From the NCBI GenBank assembly GCA_021324945.1, contig JAJPID010000039.1, positions 1 through 64,000 of the forward strand: a stretch of DNA of 64,000 nt. Reading direction: 5' to 3'. Within the stretch, counting starts at the first letter, position 1. Each line of letters opens with the position of its first letter. A model generated the notes under the pieces. The model saw nothing but the letters and a program-made list of their open reading frames with translations. It ran no database searches and was not told the origin of the DNA. The position numbers and the translations under genes are program-made. Positions 27,739 to 39,592 of this stretch are shown piece by piece. The DNA is from Lysobacterales bacterium. GTDB lineage: Bacteria; Pseudomonadota; Gammaproteobacteria; Xanthomonadales; Rhodanobacteraceae.

Positions 27739-29663
27739 TCGGCAGCCTCGGCGGAAACCGGATGGTCTTGCGGCGCGCTCGCCGTCAAGGTTGACGCTCG
27801 GGGCGCATTGGCCTGTGTCGCCAGCCACGCATCCAGAATCTTGCGCGCGATCGGCGCGGCGTCGGTGCCGCCCCAGGCGCCGGCTTCCAGCACCACGGCC
27901 ACTGCGATGCGGGGTTGCTCGGCTGGCGTGAAGCAGATGAACCACGCGCGATGGCGCGCGGCCAGAAACGCCTTGTCCGTGGTGGTGATGTACTCGTCGC
28001 CCTTGCGCGAAAAGCGCTCGGCCGTGCCGGTCTTGCCCGCAATCACGTACGGAAACCCTCTGCCGATGCCGGCTTGGTATGCGGTGCCGCGGGGATCGTT
28101 GACCACGCCGATCATGCCCTCGCGCACCGCCTCGAAGTCGGCCGGATTTTTGATTGCGCTCGGCGCTTCCGGCGGAGCGGCCAGCGGCACCACTGGCGCG
28201 TTCAAGCCATCACGCGTCGCGCGCAACAGATGCGGCACGTGCGGCACGCCGCCATCGGCCAGCATCGCCACCGCGTACGCCAACTGCATCGGCGTCACCA
28301 CCCAATAACCCTGTCCGATGCCGGCGATCACCGTTTCACCTGCGTACCACGGCTTGTTCCACGTCTTGCGTTTCCATTCCGGCGAGGGCAGCACGCCAAC
28401 GCTTTCGGCCGGCAGATCGATGCCAGTCTTTCCGCCGAATCCGAATTTCGACAGATAGCGGTCGATGCGCTCCATGCCCATCTGCAATGCCAGCGAATAA
28501 AAATACGTGTTGACCGATTGGGTGATCGCCTGGACCAGATTCACCGTGCCCGCGCCGTAGCGCTGGTCGTCGCGGTAGCCGCGCGACTGGCCGGGGATGT
28601 AGAACGTGCCGGTGGACAGCACGGTGTCGCTCGGCTTGCGGAAACCGAGTTCCAATCCGGCTAGACCCATGAACGGCTTGACCGTGGAACCGGGCGGATA
28701 ACCGCCACGCAGCGCGCGATTCAACAGCGGTTTGTCCGGATCATGCAGCAGCGCTGAATAATCCGGCTGACTGATGCCGTTGACGAACAGATTGGGATCG
28801 AAGCTCGGCACCGTCACCATCGCCAGCACTTCGCCGTTGCGCGGATCGATCGCCACCGCCGCGCCGGGCCGGCCGGCGAACGCATCAATCGCGGCTTTCT
28901 GGATGCGCGCGTCGATGCTCAGGTAAAGGTTCTGACCCGCCTTCGGCGCAACGCGCTCCAGCACGCGTTGCGGACGTTGATCGGCATTCACTTCCACCAG
29001 TTCGTAACCGGGCGTGCCGTGCAGACGGTCTTCGTAATATTTTTCAATGCCGGTCTTGCCGATGTGCGTGGTGCCAGCGTAACGGTCGGCATCGAGGTGC
29101 CCCAGATCCTTGTCATCGATGCGCGCGACGTAGCCGATCACGTGCGCGAACTGCGGCCCGAGCGGATAATTGCGCGTGAGATACGGTGCGATGTCCACGC
29201 CGGGAAATTTCCAGGCGTTCACCGCGAAGCGATCCATCTCCTCCTCGCTCAGGTGGAATTTCAGCGGCACCGATTCGAACGGGCGATGTGCCTTGAGCGA
29301 CTGCTTGAAGCGCGCGACATCGTCGTCGCTCAACGGCACCACTTCCGACAATCGCGACAGCATTGCATCCATGTGCTTGATCTTTTCCGGCACCACGTCC
29401 AGCCGAAAGGCCGGCACGTTGTCGGCCAGCAGCACGCCGTTGCGGTCGTAGATCAAGCCGCGCGGCGGCGGCAGGTGACGCAGGTGCACGCTGTTGGCGA
29501 GCGACCGCGTGGAAAACTCGTCGTGCCGCATCACCTGCAGGAACCAGAACCGGCCCGCCAGCACCGTGAGCGCCAGCACGATCAAGGCAAAGCCGGTCAG
29601 CGCGCGCACGCCGAAACGCGTGACCTCGCCGTGCGTGTCCTTCAGTGTGCCGCGCGGCGACAT
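27735..29663 (-). CDS. mrdA: Penicillin-binding protein 2 (elongasome transpeptidase)
   Basis: About 642 residues. One N-terminal membrane helix (about 20-45), a dimerisation domain and the transpeptidase domain. SxxK is STVK near residue 326 and KTG near residue 542 (AGKTGTAERF); SVN lies between them. It crosslinks murein made by RodA. ATG 29663 is chosen because it starts just after the mreD stop (2 bases gap); the longer frame overlaps mreD and has no PBP2 homology. Confidence 0.95.
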   Translation of the reverse strand: MSPRGTLKDTHGEVTRFGVRALTGFALIVLALTVLAGRFWFLQVMRHDEFSTRSLANSVHLRHLPPPRGLIYDRNGVLLADNVPAFRLDVVPEKIKHMDAMLSRLSEVVPLSDDDVARFKQSLKAHRPFESVPLKFHLSEEEMDRFAVNAWKFPGVDIAPYLTRNYPLGPQFAHVIGYVARIDDKDLGHLDADRYAGTTHIGKTGIEKYYEDRLHGTPGYELVEVNADQRPQRVLERVAPKAGQNLYLSIDARIQKAAIDAFAGRPGAAVAIDPRNGEVLAMVTVPSFDPNLFVNGISQPDYSALLHDPDKPLLNRALRGGYPPGSTVKPFMGLAGLELGFRKPSDTVLSTGTFYIPGQSRGYRDDQRYGAGTVNLVQAITQSVNTYFYSLALQMGMERIDRYLSKFGFGGKTGIDLPAESVGVLPSPEWKRKTWNKPWYAGETVIAGIGQGYWVVTPMQLAYAVAMLADGGVPHVPHLLRATRDGLNAPVVPLAAPPEAPSAIKNPADFEAVREGMIGVVNDPRGTAYQAGIGRGFPYVIAGKTGTAERFSRKGDEYITTTDKAFLAARHRAWFICFTPAEQPRIAVAVVLEAGAWGGTDAAPIARKILDAWLATQANAPRASTLTASAPQDHPVSAEAAE

Positions 29664-29665
29664 GG

Positions 29666-30163
29666 CTACCCGCTCGCCTCTTTCACGCGCAATCTTGCAC
29701 GCAAGTCGTCCAGCAACAGGAACACGAATGGCCAGGCGAGCGTGCCGGTGAGCGGCGCCAGCCAGAACATCAACGGCGGACGCGGATCGCCGGCGAACAA
29801 GCGCACCAACAACAACAGCACGCGGTCGTTCAACAGCAATACCAGCACGGCCAGTGCCTGTTGCCACATCGGAAAGAAACGCAGGCGTGAGCGGAAACGC
29901 AGCACGATGAAAGTCAGCGCGGCCAAGCGCAATGCCTGTTCGCCGAGCAACGCGCCGTCCAGCACGTCCGCGCCGAGGCCGATGAAAAACGCCAATCCGA
30001 GACTGACGCGCTCGGGCAATTCCAGCGCCCAGTAGATCAGCACCAGCGCCGGCCAGTATGGCTTCAGCAGCGCCCACGATTGCGGCAGCGGCATCAGCAT
30101 CAACAGCAGCGACAGCGCGAGGCTGCCGGCGAAGATCCAGCTCTGTGCACGCTGGCGGTTCAT
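29666..30163 (-). CDS. mreD: Rod shape-determining protein MreD
   Basis: 165 residues with five or six hydrophobic segments. It is a multispanning partner of MreC in the elongasome. The sequence is weakly conserved but LIYWALELPERVSLGLAFFI, where MreD carries its P-x-x-V-x-x-G-like loop, is typical. It overlaps mreC by 4 bases. Confidence 0.9.
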   Translation of the reverse strand: MNRQRAQSWIFAGSLALSLLLMLMPLPQSWALLKPYWPALVLIYWALELPERVSLGLAFFIGLGADVLDGALLGEQALRLAALTFIVLRFRSRLRFFPMWQQALAVLVLLLNDRVLLLLVRLFAGDPRPPLMFWLAPLTGTLAWPFVFLLLDDLRARLRVKEASG

Positions 30164-31146
30164 CGCTGCGATATCGCGCTGTCGGGTGAAGCGGACTTCG
30201 ACGCGGTGTTCGTGTGCGTCTCCGGTGTGAGCGAATCGGCAGTATTCGGAGCCAATGATGCCGGCGGCCCGACCTCTGGCGCCGGCGCGGGCGGCCCGAC
30301 CTGTTCCGGTAAATCGCGCAACAAAAGCACCTCGTCGCTGCGCGCCAGCGCCGCCGCAGGTTGCGCGCTGGCCTGCGCGAACATGCCGGTCGGATCGGGA
30401 CCGATGCTCGTTATCGTGCCGACCGGAAAGCCTGCAGGGAAACGTCCGCCCAAGCCCGATGTCTCAATGCGATCGCCGACTTTCACGTCAGCCGACAACG
30501 GAATGTCGGAAACGATCAGCCTGTCCGGTGCGCCGCTGCCGTGCGCGATGCCGCGCAAGCCGGAACGCTCGTCCACCACCGGGATGGAATGATTGGCATC
30601 GGTGACGAGCAAGGCCACCGCGCTGTGCGGCAACACTTCGATGATCTGGCCCATCACGCCATGCGCATCGATCACCACCTGGCCCGTGTGCACGCCTTCC
30701 TTGGCGCCCGCATCGATCATCACGCGATTGCGCGCGGCGCCGAGATCGACATTGATCAAGCGCGCGAGCTGCACATCCATCCCCAGCGTGCGGCGCGTAT
30801 CCAGCAGTTGCTTCAGGCGCGCGTTCTGCTGCGACACGGCGTTCATGCGATTGAGCCGTGCCTGAGCCAGCAGCAGTGCCTCGCGCAACCGGTTGTTCTC
30901 GTCGATCAGATCACGGCGTTGCGAAAATGCGACACGCGCGTTCTGCGCGGCTTCGCCCGGCCACGCGGCCAGCCGATAGATCGGTTCGACCAGCACGGAA
31001 GCGGCATAACGTGCGCGGTGCAGCCAGCCGTTGCGGTGATCCAGCACCATCAGCACGCAGGCCAGCGCAAGATAGCCGATCAGGCGCAGCGTCCCCGCCG
31101 CAGCATCGGCGAAGATCGGGGAAGATTCCTTGCCGGAAAGCGCCAT
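30160..31146 (-). CDS. mreC: Rod shape-determining protein MreC
   Basis: About 328 residues. One N-terminal membrane segment, a coiled coil (about 70-110; RRDLIDENNRLREALLLAQA) and two beta-barrel lobes (VDLGAARNRVMIDAGAKEG; AVALLVTDANHSIPVVDERS). The tail from about 275 is a Pro/Ala/Thr-rich linker not found in E. coli MreC. ATG 31146 is chosen; no good ribosome binding site is seen because a heptamer-repeat tract occupies the leader (31147-31185). An in-frame upstream start at 31191 would run through that repeat. Confidence 0.9.
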   Translation of the reverse strand: MALSGKESSPIFADAAAGTLRLIGYLALACVLMVLDHRNGWLHRARYAASVLVEPIYRLAAWPGEAAQNARVAFSQRRDLIDENNRLREALLLAQARLNRMNAVSQQNARLKQLLDTRRTLGMDVQLARLINVDLGAARNRVMIDAGAKEGVHTGQVVIDAHGVMGQIIEVLPHSAVALLVTDANHSIPVVDERSGLRGIAHGSGAPDRLIVSDIPLSADVKVGDRIETSGLGGRFPAGFPVGTITSIGPDPTGMFAQASAQPAAALARSDEVLLLRDLPEQVGPPAPAPEVGPPASLAPNTADSLTPETHTNTASKSASPDSAISQR

Positions 31147-31185
31147 GAGAACCGAGAAACGGGAGACGTGAACGAGAGACGTCAG
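31147..31185. repeat. Heptamer-like repeat tract in the mreC leader
   Basis: The tract reads as degenerate units such as AAACGGG and AGACGTG followed by AGACGTC. It contains the 13-mer GAAACGGGAGACG (31156-31168), which also occurs on the minus strand inside aceE at 54495-54507. Its position directly in front of mreC on the minus strand leaves no visible ribosome binding site. Confidence 0.5.
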
Positions 31186-31374
31186 AAGCAAGCGACAGCG
31201 CCTTCATGCACCGTATGACGGGGACTTTCCATCTCCCGCTTCCGCCAAGGCAATGCTACTCCCCCCGACACAAGGATGTGCCGACGCGGGAGGCGCTTGC
31301 GCTTGACGGAGGCAAACGTGGCTCGGCTTTGCCGCGGCCGTTTGCATGGGAGCCTTGCAGGATGCCCGGCTTGC

Positions 31375-32433
<1,059 letters not shown>

Positions 32434-32666
32434 TCAGGGAATGGGCGCGGCGGACTCAGGGTGGCCGCCGCCGGGAAAGAACGCGCCAGTCTAGTGAGCG
32501 AGGCCCTTTATCGCAAGCGTGAGATGGCCGGAAAAGCCTTGCGGGATGCGGGTTGCGGCCCGATAGCGTGAGCGCGATCACGGCCTTTCCGTCCGGCGCC
32601 TTGACCTCGCGAAAACGCGACACACGCGTTACGATCGCGCGCTGCCTCTTTCGGAACCCTCGCGCG

Positions 32667-33602
32667 ATGCCCTCTGCCCTGATCTGCGGTTCGCTGGCCT
32701 ACGACACCATCATGGTGTTTCCGGACCAGTTCAAGAACCACATCCTGCCGGACAAGGTGCACATCCTGAACGTGTCGTTTCTGGTGCCGCGCATGCGGCG
32801 CGAGTTCGGCGGTTGCGCGGGCAACATTTCCTACAACCTGAAACTGCTCGGCGGCGATCCGGTGCCGATGGCGACGGTTGGCCAGGATTTCGCGCCGTAT
32901 CGCCAATGGTTCACGCAATGCGGCATCCGGCTGGATCACGTGCGCGTGCTGCCGGACATGTTCACCGCGCAGGCGTTCATGACCACGGACCTCGACAACA
33001 ACCAGATCACCGCCTTTCATCCCGGCGCGATGATGCGCAGCCACGAGAACCACGTGCGCGACGTGAAGGACGTCGGCTTCGGGATCGTCGCGCCGGACGG
33101 GCGTGACGCGATGCTGCAGAACGCGTCCGAATTCCACGAGCTCGGCATTCCCTTCATTTTCGATCCAGGCCAGGCGATGCCGCTGTTCAATGGCGAGGAG
33201 TTCCGCCACTTCATCGAACGCGCCGATTACGTCGTCGTCAACGATTACGAATCGAACCTGTTGCAAAAGCGCACCGGCTGGTCGCCCGAGGACATCACGC
33301 AGCACGTCAAGGCCTACATCGTGACGCAAGGCCCGCGCGGTTCGGTGATCCGTACACGCGAGAAGACGATCGACATTCCGCCGGCGCACGAGCGGCGCAT
33401 CACCGATCCGACCGGCTGCGGCGACGCCTATCGCGCCGGCCTGATCTTCGGCTTGATGAAGGGTTACGACCTGCCGACCTGCGGCCGCATGGCGTCGCTG
33501 ATGGGCGCGCTGAAGGTCGAACACCCCGGCACCCAGAACCAGCGCTTCACCTACGACGAATTCGCCGATCAGTTCCGGCAGCAGTTCGGGTATTCGCTGT
33601 AA
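32667..33602 (+). CDS. PfkB-family kinase, adenosine-kinase-like
   Basis: About 311 residues. The ribokinase fold is shown by the glycine-rich EFGGCAGNISYNLKLLGG and the anion-hole signature DPTGCGDAYRAG with its catalytic Asp. The N-terminal layout (FPDQFKNHILPDKVHILNVS, then FLVPRM) resembles the bacterial adenosine kinase / CbhK group rather than fructokinase. Substrate is an inference. It is followed by a 113-base dispersed repeat and a decayed SIS-domain gene; whether the latter once regulated it is unknown. Confidence 0.8.
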   Translation: MPSALICGSLAYDTIMVFPDQFKNHILPDKVHILNVSFLVPRMRREFGGCAGNISYNLKLLGGDPVPMATVGQDFAPYRQWFTQCGIRLDHVRVLPDMFTAQAFMTTDLDNNQITAFHPGAMMRSHENHVRDVKDVGFGIVAPDGRDAMLQNASEFHELGIPFIFDPGQAMPLFNGEEFRHFIERADYVVVNDYESNLLQKRTGWSPEDITQHVKAYIVTQGPRGSVIRTREKTIDIPPAHERRITDPTGCGDAYRAGLIFGLMKGYDLPTCGRMASLMGALKVEHPGTQNQRFTYDEFADQFRQQFGYSL

Positions 33603-33607
33603 GACAC

Positions 33608-33720
33608 CGTTCCCGTTGAGCGCAGCTCGCACTGCGAGCGCAGTCGAAACGCTTATATCCTTGGGCTTCGGTCCCATCTTCAATGGAAGACGGGGCTTAC
33701 GCTCAGGAGCAACGGTGAAA
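33608..33720. repeat. Dispersed repeat of about 113 bases, copy 2
   Basis: Second copy of the element at 13004-13112. It begins CCGTTCC, has TTGAGCGCAG and GTCGAAACG in the same order, and ends CTCAGGAGCAACGGTGAA, matching the other copy's CTCAGGACGAACGGTGAA. The central hairpin differs (TTCAATGGAAG region). It follows the PfkB-type kinase stop by a few bases. Confidence 0.6.
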
Positions 33721-33781
33721 TGTTGCAATCATCACGGCCAAAGGATCACTGAAACAATGCGGCAATCTTGCGTGCCGCGTC

Positions 33782-34083
33782 GTGTTCCTGATCGGCTTTG
33801 GCGACGACGACCTCCACGCGCGCGCCGCAACGTGCTGCTCGCGTTCTCCGGGCACGGCCGCCAGCCGGTGCTGTACAAGATCAACCGCGGTTCCGCGAGC
33901 GCGGCGGAAAACTCGTCAGCGTGACGCGTCACACGCCCAATCCGCTGCGTGCGCTGGCCGACATCCCGCTCCTGGTCTCCGCGCACGACGAACAGCCGCA
34001 CCTGCTGCCGCAAAAGGAGTACGCGAGATTGGGAAGCGCGTGGAAATTGTCCGATGTCCTCTCAGCGCACGCGGAAATCCAGT
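33782..34083 (+). pseudogene. Remnant of an RpiR-family (SIS-domain) transcription regulator
   Basis: Three frames carry pieces of one SIS-domain protein. From 33782 it reads VFLIGFGDDDLHARA; from 33832, in another frame, VLLAFSGHGRQPVLYKI; from 33888, in a third frame, RFRERGGKLVSVTRHTPNPL then RALADIPLLVSAHDEQPHL. The last block is the sugar-phosphate-binding core of RpiR/MurR regulators. The N-terminal HTH and C-terminal end are missing and the frames are broken twice, with a probable internal deletion. It converges on the broken lpd gene. Confidence 0.7.
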
Positions 34084-34091
34084 GACCTCCG

Positions 34092-35950
<1,859 letters not shown>

Positions 35951-37162
35951 TCATTTGCGCACGGCGGCCTGTTCGTCAATGGCGCTGTCGATCGCGTCGC
36001 CATCTGTGGTGTCCTCATTGCTCGAAACACGCTCGGCATTTTCGTCGCGATAGCCCTGCCTGGCCGCACGCACGCGATCTTCCTCAATGCGGTGTTCGAC
36101 GTTGCGTGCGGCGTCGTTCTCGGCCAGGCGCTCGCGTTCGTGGTGCGCCACTGCAGGTTCGCTTTCACGCCTGGACGGCGTGGACGATCGCGACGCGTGG
36201 CGGCTTTCGTCCAGCGCGCGTCGCGCATCCTCGCCCGACAATCCGAACCACGAGCGCACGTGCAGGTCGCGCTGCGGGAACGGCAATTCGATTTGGTATT
36301 TCAGGAAGGCGTTGTGCAACGCCCAGTTGTACGCGGCGGCCACGCTGCTCGGATGTTTCACCGCATCGGCGTTGAGCCATACCACCAGCGTGAAATCGAG
36401 CGACGAATCGCCGAAACCCGTCAGCCATACCTGCGGCCGGCGCGGGCCTTCCTGCGCCAGCGTGAACGGCACGGATGCCGCGGCTTCCAACGCGGCCTTC
36501 TTCACCAGTTCCTTGTCGCTGCCGTAGGCCACCCCGAATGGAATCCGTTGGCGCCGCGACACTTCGCGCAAGGTCCAGTTCACCACGTTGTGCGTGATGA
36601 ACTCGGAATTCGGCACAAGGATGTCGATGTTGTCGTTGGTGGTGACGCGCGTGGCACGAATGTGGATGTCGCGCACCTCGCCGTGCACGCCATTGGACAA
36701 CTCGACAAAGTCGCCGACCTTCAGGCTGCGGTCGAACAGGATGATCAGGCCGGAAATGAAATTCGAGAAGATCGCCTGCAGGCCGAATCCGAGACCCACG
36801 CCCAGCGCGCCCGCGAACAGGGCGAACTTCGACAACGGAATGCCGGCGACCGACAGCGCCAGCAGCACGCCCGCGATCAGCAGGATGTAGTGCACGAAAC
36901 GCGACAGCGTGTACAGCGCGGCCTGATTGGTCGGGTGTCGCCGCGCGTAACGGCTGAGGCCTGCGCGCAATATCCCCGACACGATCAACGCGATCAGAAG
37001 TATGAGGATCGCGGCCAGCAATTCGCCGACGGTCAGCTTGACGCCGTTACTGTTGATCAGCGGCAGGTCGAGAAACTGGTTGGCGCGCTGCACGCCCGCG
37101 CGCAGGGTTTCCAGCGTGTCGGCCTTGGTGTCTTGCAACTGGCTGGCGAGCGGCGCGGCCAC
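35951..37162 (-). CDS. MscS-type mechanosensitive channel within the PDH gene cluster
   Basis: 403 residues, GTG start. Three membrane segments lie at about 45-150. The pore-lining helix region is FALFAGALGVGLGFGLQAIF, the cytoplasmic beta domain follows (KVGDFVELSNGVHGEVRDI), and the C-terminal vestibule includes FPQRDLHVRSWFG. A polar, highly charged tail of about 75 residues follows, not part of the channel core. It lies 9 bases after the aceF stop and 24 bases before lpd, so it is probably co-transcribed. Confidence 0.9.
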   Translation of the reverse strand: MAAPLASQLQDTKADTLETLRAGVQRANQFLDLPLINSNGVKLTVGELLAAILILLIALIVSGILRAGLSRYARRHPTNQAALYTLSRFVHYILLIAGVLLALSVAGIPLSKFALFAGALGVGLGFGLQAIFSNFISGLIILFDRSLKVGDFVELSNGVHGEVRDIHIRATRVTTNDNIDILVPNSEFITHNVVNWTLREVSRRQRIPFGVAYGSDKELVKKAALEAAASVPFTLAQEGPRRPQVWLTGFGDSSLDFTLVVWLNADAVKHPSSVAAAYNWALHNAFLKYQIELPFPQRDLHVRSWFGLSGEDARRALDESRHASRSSTPSRRESEPAVAHHERERLAENDAARNVEHRIEEDRVRAARQGYRDENAERVSSNEDTTDGDAIDSAIDEQAAVRK

Positions 37163-37171
37163 GTCGTTCGT

Positions 37172-38545
37172 TCAAAGCAACAGGCGGCGCAGATCGCCCA
37201 AGACGCGCGCGAGGAACGCGGCGAAGCGCGCCGCATCGGCACCGTCGATCACGCGGTGGTCGTAGGACAGCGACAGCGGCAGCATGAGCCGCGGCTCGAA
37301 GTCATTGCCGTTCCACACCGGCTGCATACTCGAACGCGAGACACCCAGAATCGCCACTTCCGGCGCGTTGATGATCGGTGTGAACGATGTGCCGCCGATG
37401 CCGCCCAACGAGGAGATCGAGAAACAGCCGCCGGACATGTCGGCGGGCGAGAGTTTCTTGTCGCGTGCCTTCTTAGAGATCTCGCCCAGTTCGAGTGCAA
37501 GCTCCAGCAAGCCTTTGCGATCGCAATCGCGGATCACCGGCACGACCAGACCATCGGGCGTGTCCACCGCGATCCCGATATGGAAATATTTTTTCAGGAC
37601 CAGTTTTTCGCCGCTCGCATCCAGCGAAGCGTTGAATTGCGGGTACTGCTTCAGCGCCGCAACGACCGCCTTGATCAAAAATACCAAAGGCGTGATTTTC
37701 GTTTCCTTGTTCTCCGCGGCGAGCTGCTTGCGAAACGCTTCCATCTCGGTGATGTCGGCGAGCTCGTGCTGGGTGACGTGCGGGATCATCACCCAGTTGC
37801 GCGCGAGATTGGCGCCGGAGAGTTTTTTGATGCGCGAAAGCGGCTTTTCCTCGATCTCTCCGTACTTCGAGAAATCGACTTGCGGCCACGGCAGCAGATT
37901 GAGACCACCGCCGGAGGCTGCCGTGACCTGTTGTGCGCCCTCGGTCAGCGCCGACTTCACGAACGCCTGCACGTCCTCCTTGGTGATGCGACCGTTGCGG
38001 GCAGAGCCGTGCACGCGCGCAAGATCGACCCCCAGCTCGCGCGCGAAAGCGCGCACCGCGGGGCTCGCATAAGGGATCTTGTCCGGCGCGACCGTATCGG
38101 CATCGAAAGGCACCGGCGGTGAGCGCGGGCCGGATTCATCGCGCTGTTCGGGCTTTCCACTTTGCGAAACGTGCGCCGCTTCCGCCTTTGCAGCGGACGC
38201 CTTAGATGGCTCTTCGGGCGAGGCAGATTTCTTCGGCGCGCTTTCCGCGATCGGCGCGGTTGGCTTCTCCGCCGACGCTGCAGGTTTGGAGGCGCCTTTT
38301 TCGTCGCCCGTTTCGATCAGCGCGATCACGCTGCCCTGCGAAACGGTGTCGTTCTCCTTGACCTTGACCTCGCGCACGGTACCGGCGAAGGGCGCGGGCA
38401 CTTCCATCGTGGCCTTGGCCGATTCCAGCGTGATCAGGCCCTGATCCTTCTCGACCCGGTCGCCGGGTTTGACCAGCACCTCGATCACCGGCACGTCGGT
38501 GAAATCGCCGATGTCCGGAACGGTGGCTTCGCTTATGTCGGCCAT
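37172..38545 (-). CDS. aceF: Pyruvate dehydrogenase E2 (dihydrolipoyl acetyltransferase)
   Basis: About 457 residues. A single N-terminal lipoyl domain ([13 protein letters not shown]), an Ala/Pro/Lys linker, the peripheral E3/E1-binding domain (YASPAVRAFARELG), and the catalytic domain ending with SYDHRVIDGADAA (His and Asp active site). It transfers acetyl to CoA. ATG 38545 is preferred (GGGA about 8 bases upstream) over one 12 bases further. The E1 gene is absent here and sits near 54-57 kb. Confidence 0.95.
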   Translation of the reverse strand: MADISEATVPDIGDFTDVPVIEVLVKPGDRVEKDQGLITLESAKATMEVPAPFAGTVREVKVKENDTVSQGSVIALIETGDEKGASKPAASAEKPTAPIAESAPKKSASPEEPSKASAAKAEAAHVSQSGKPEQRDESGPRSPPVPFDADTVAPDKIPYASPAVRAFARELGVDLARVHGSARNGRITKEDVQAFVKSALTEGAQQVTAASGGGLNLLPWPQVDFSKYGEIEEKPLSRIKKLSGANLARNWVMIPHVTQHELADITEMEAFRKQLAAENKETKITPLVFLIKAVVAALKQYPQFNASLDASGEKLVLKKYFHIGIAVDTPDGLVVPVIRDCDRKGLLELALELGEISKKARDKKLSPADMSGGCFSISSLGGIGGTSFTPIINAPEVAILGVSRSSMQPVWNGNDFEPRLMLPLSLSYDHRVIDGADAARFAAFLARVLGDLRRLLL

Positions 38546-38579
38546 GCTGTGTCCCATTCGTGATTCGTGGCAAAAACAA

Positions 38580-38702
38580 CGGCACGAGGATGTGCCGTCC
38601 GCAAATCGGTACGCTTCTGCTTCATGTGCCGATTTGCGAGACCGAATCCGGGCGTGAACCGGATTCGGCGTGTGCTGGCAAATCCCGGATGGATTCGTCC
38701 AG
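38580..38702. repeat. Stack of four palindromes between aceF and the second MscS gene
   Basis: Four hairpins lie in tandem: CGGCAC/GTGCCG (38580-38597), GCAAATCGG/CCGATTTGC (38601-38637), CCGAATCCGG-GCGTGAA-CCGGATTCGG (38642-38668) and CTGGCAAATCC-CGGAT-GGATTCGTCCAG (38675-38702). The third also occurs at 51436-51462 and the fourth at 46945-46978. The GAGGATGTGCCG word of the first recurs as AAGGATGTGCCG near 31272. They occupy the space just upstream of aceF on the minus strand. Confidence 0.75.
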
Positions 38703-38740
38703 CGTTTCAGTAAGTGTCGCGCATCCGCGCCGCCGCGTCA

Positions 38741-39592
38741 TCAAGGTTTGCCGGGCCCTTGCGCCGCGTCGATGATCTGCTTCACGGTGACCTCGTGCTG
38801 CGGGAACGGCAGGCTGATGCCTTCCGCATCGAACCGTTCCTTTACCGTGCGCGTCAATGTGGTTTGTGCTTCCCACAGATCGCTGAAGTGCGCCCAGGCA
38901 CGGATCACCAGATCGACGGTACTGGCGCTCAACGCATTCACCCAGACGCCTGGTTCGGGTTGCTTCAGAATGCGCGGATCGGCGGCGAACGCCTCGCGCA
39001 CGATCTGCATCGCGCGACCGATGTCGTCCTGGTAGCCGATGCCGACCGTGATCTCGAAACGGCGCTTGCCCAGCCGGTTGAAGTTGATGATCGCATCCGA
39101 ACCGACCTTGGAATTGGGCACGATCGCCTCGCGGTTATCCGGCATCACCAGATAGGTCTGCATCAAGTCGATGCGCTCGACCGTGCCCATGATGTTGCCG
39201 AACTGTACGAAGTCTCCGATACGGAAAGGCCGGAACACGATCAACAACACGCCCCAGGCGAGATTGGAGAGCGAACCTTGCAACGCCAATCCGATCGCCA
39301 GACCCGCCGCGCCGACCGCGGCGACCAGCGAGGCGCTGGGAAAGCCCGCGAGATCCAGCACGCTCACGGCCAGCAGCACGATCAGCGCGCCATACACGCC
39401 GTTGCGCAGAAAACCGACCAGTGTCGGATCCATGTGCCCGCGCGTCAACGCGCGCCGCATCAGGTTCACCAGTCGGCCGATCACCCAGATGCCGACCAGC
39501 AACAGCAGGATCGCGATCGCGACACGCAGGCTGATGTGCGCGATGCGTTGCGGCAGGTCGGAGAGATTCAGTCGTCCCAGCAGATCGTGCAT
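38741..39592 (-). CDS. Small-conductance mechanosensitive channel (MscS family)
   Basis: 283 residues, the size of the E. coli MscS core. N-terminal helices at about 15-40 and 55-80, the pore helix (VAAVGAAGLAIGLALQGSLS) and beta domain (RIGDFVQFGNIMGTVERIDL) followed by IVPNSKVGSDAIINF. It relieves hypo-osmotic stress. ATG 39592 has AAGGA about 9 bases upstream, which decides the start. A second, longer MscS homologue is two genes away inside the PDH cluster. Confidence 0.93.
   Translation of the reverse strand: MHDLLGRLNLSDLPQRIAHISLRVAIAILLLLVGIWVIGRLVNLMRRALTRGHMDPTLVGFLRNGVYGALIVLLAVSVLDLAGFPSASLVAAVGAAGLAIGLALQGSLSNLAWGVLLIVFRPFRIGDFVQFGNIMGTVERIDLMQTYLVMPDNREAIVPNSKVGSDAIINFNRLGKRRFEITVGIGYQDDIGRAMQIVREAFAADPRILKQPEPGVWVNALSASTVDLVIRAWAHFSDLWEAQTTLTRTVKERFDAEGISLPFPQHEVTVKQIIDAAQGPGKP

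Noticed and set aside
28345..28362. Half of a parS-like site (TGTTCCACGT)
   Set aside because: Only one half of the palindrome matches and it lies inside mrdA; parS needs the complete TGTTYCACGTGRAACA-type palindrome.
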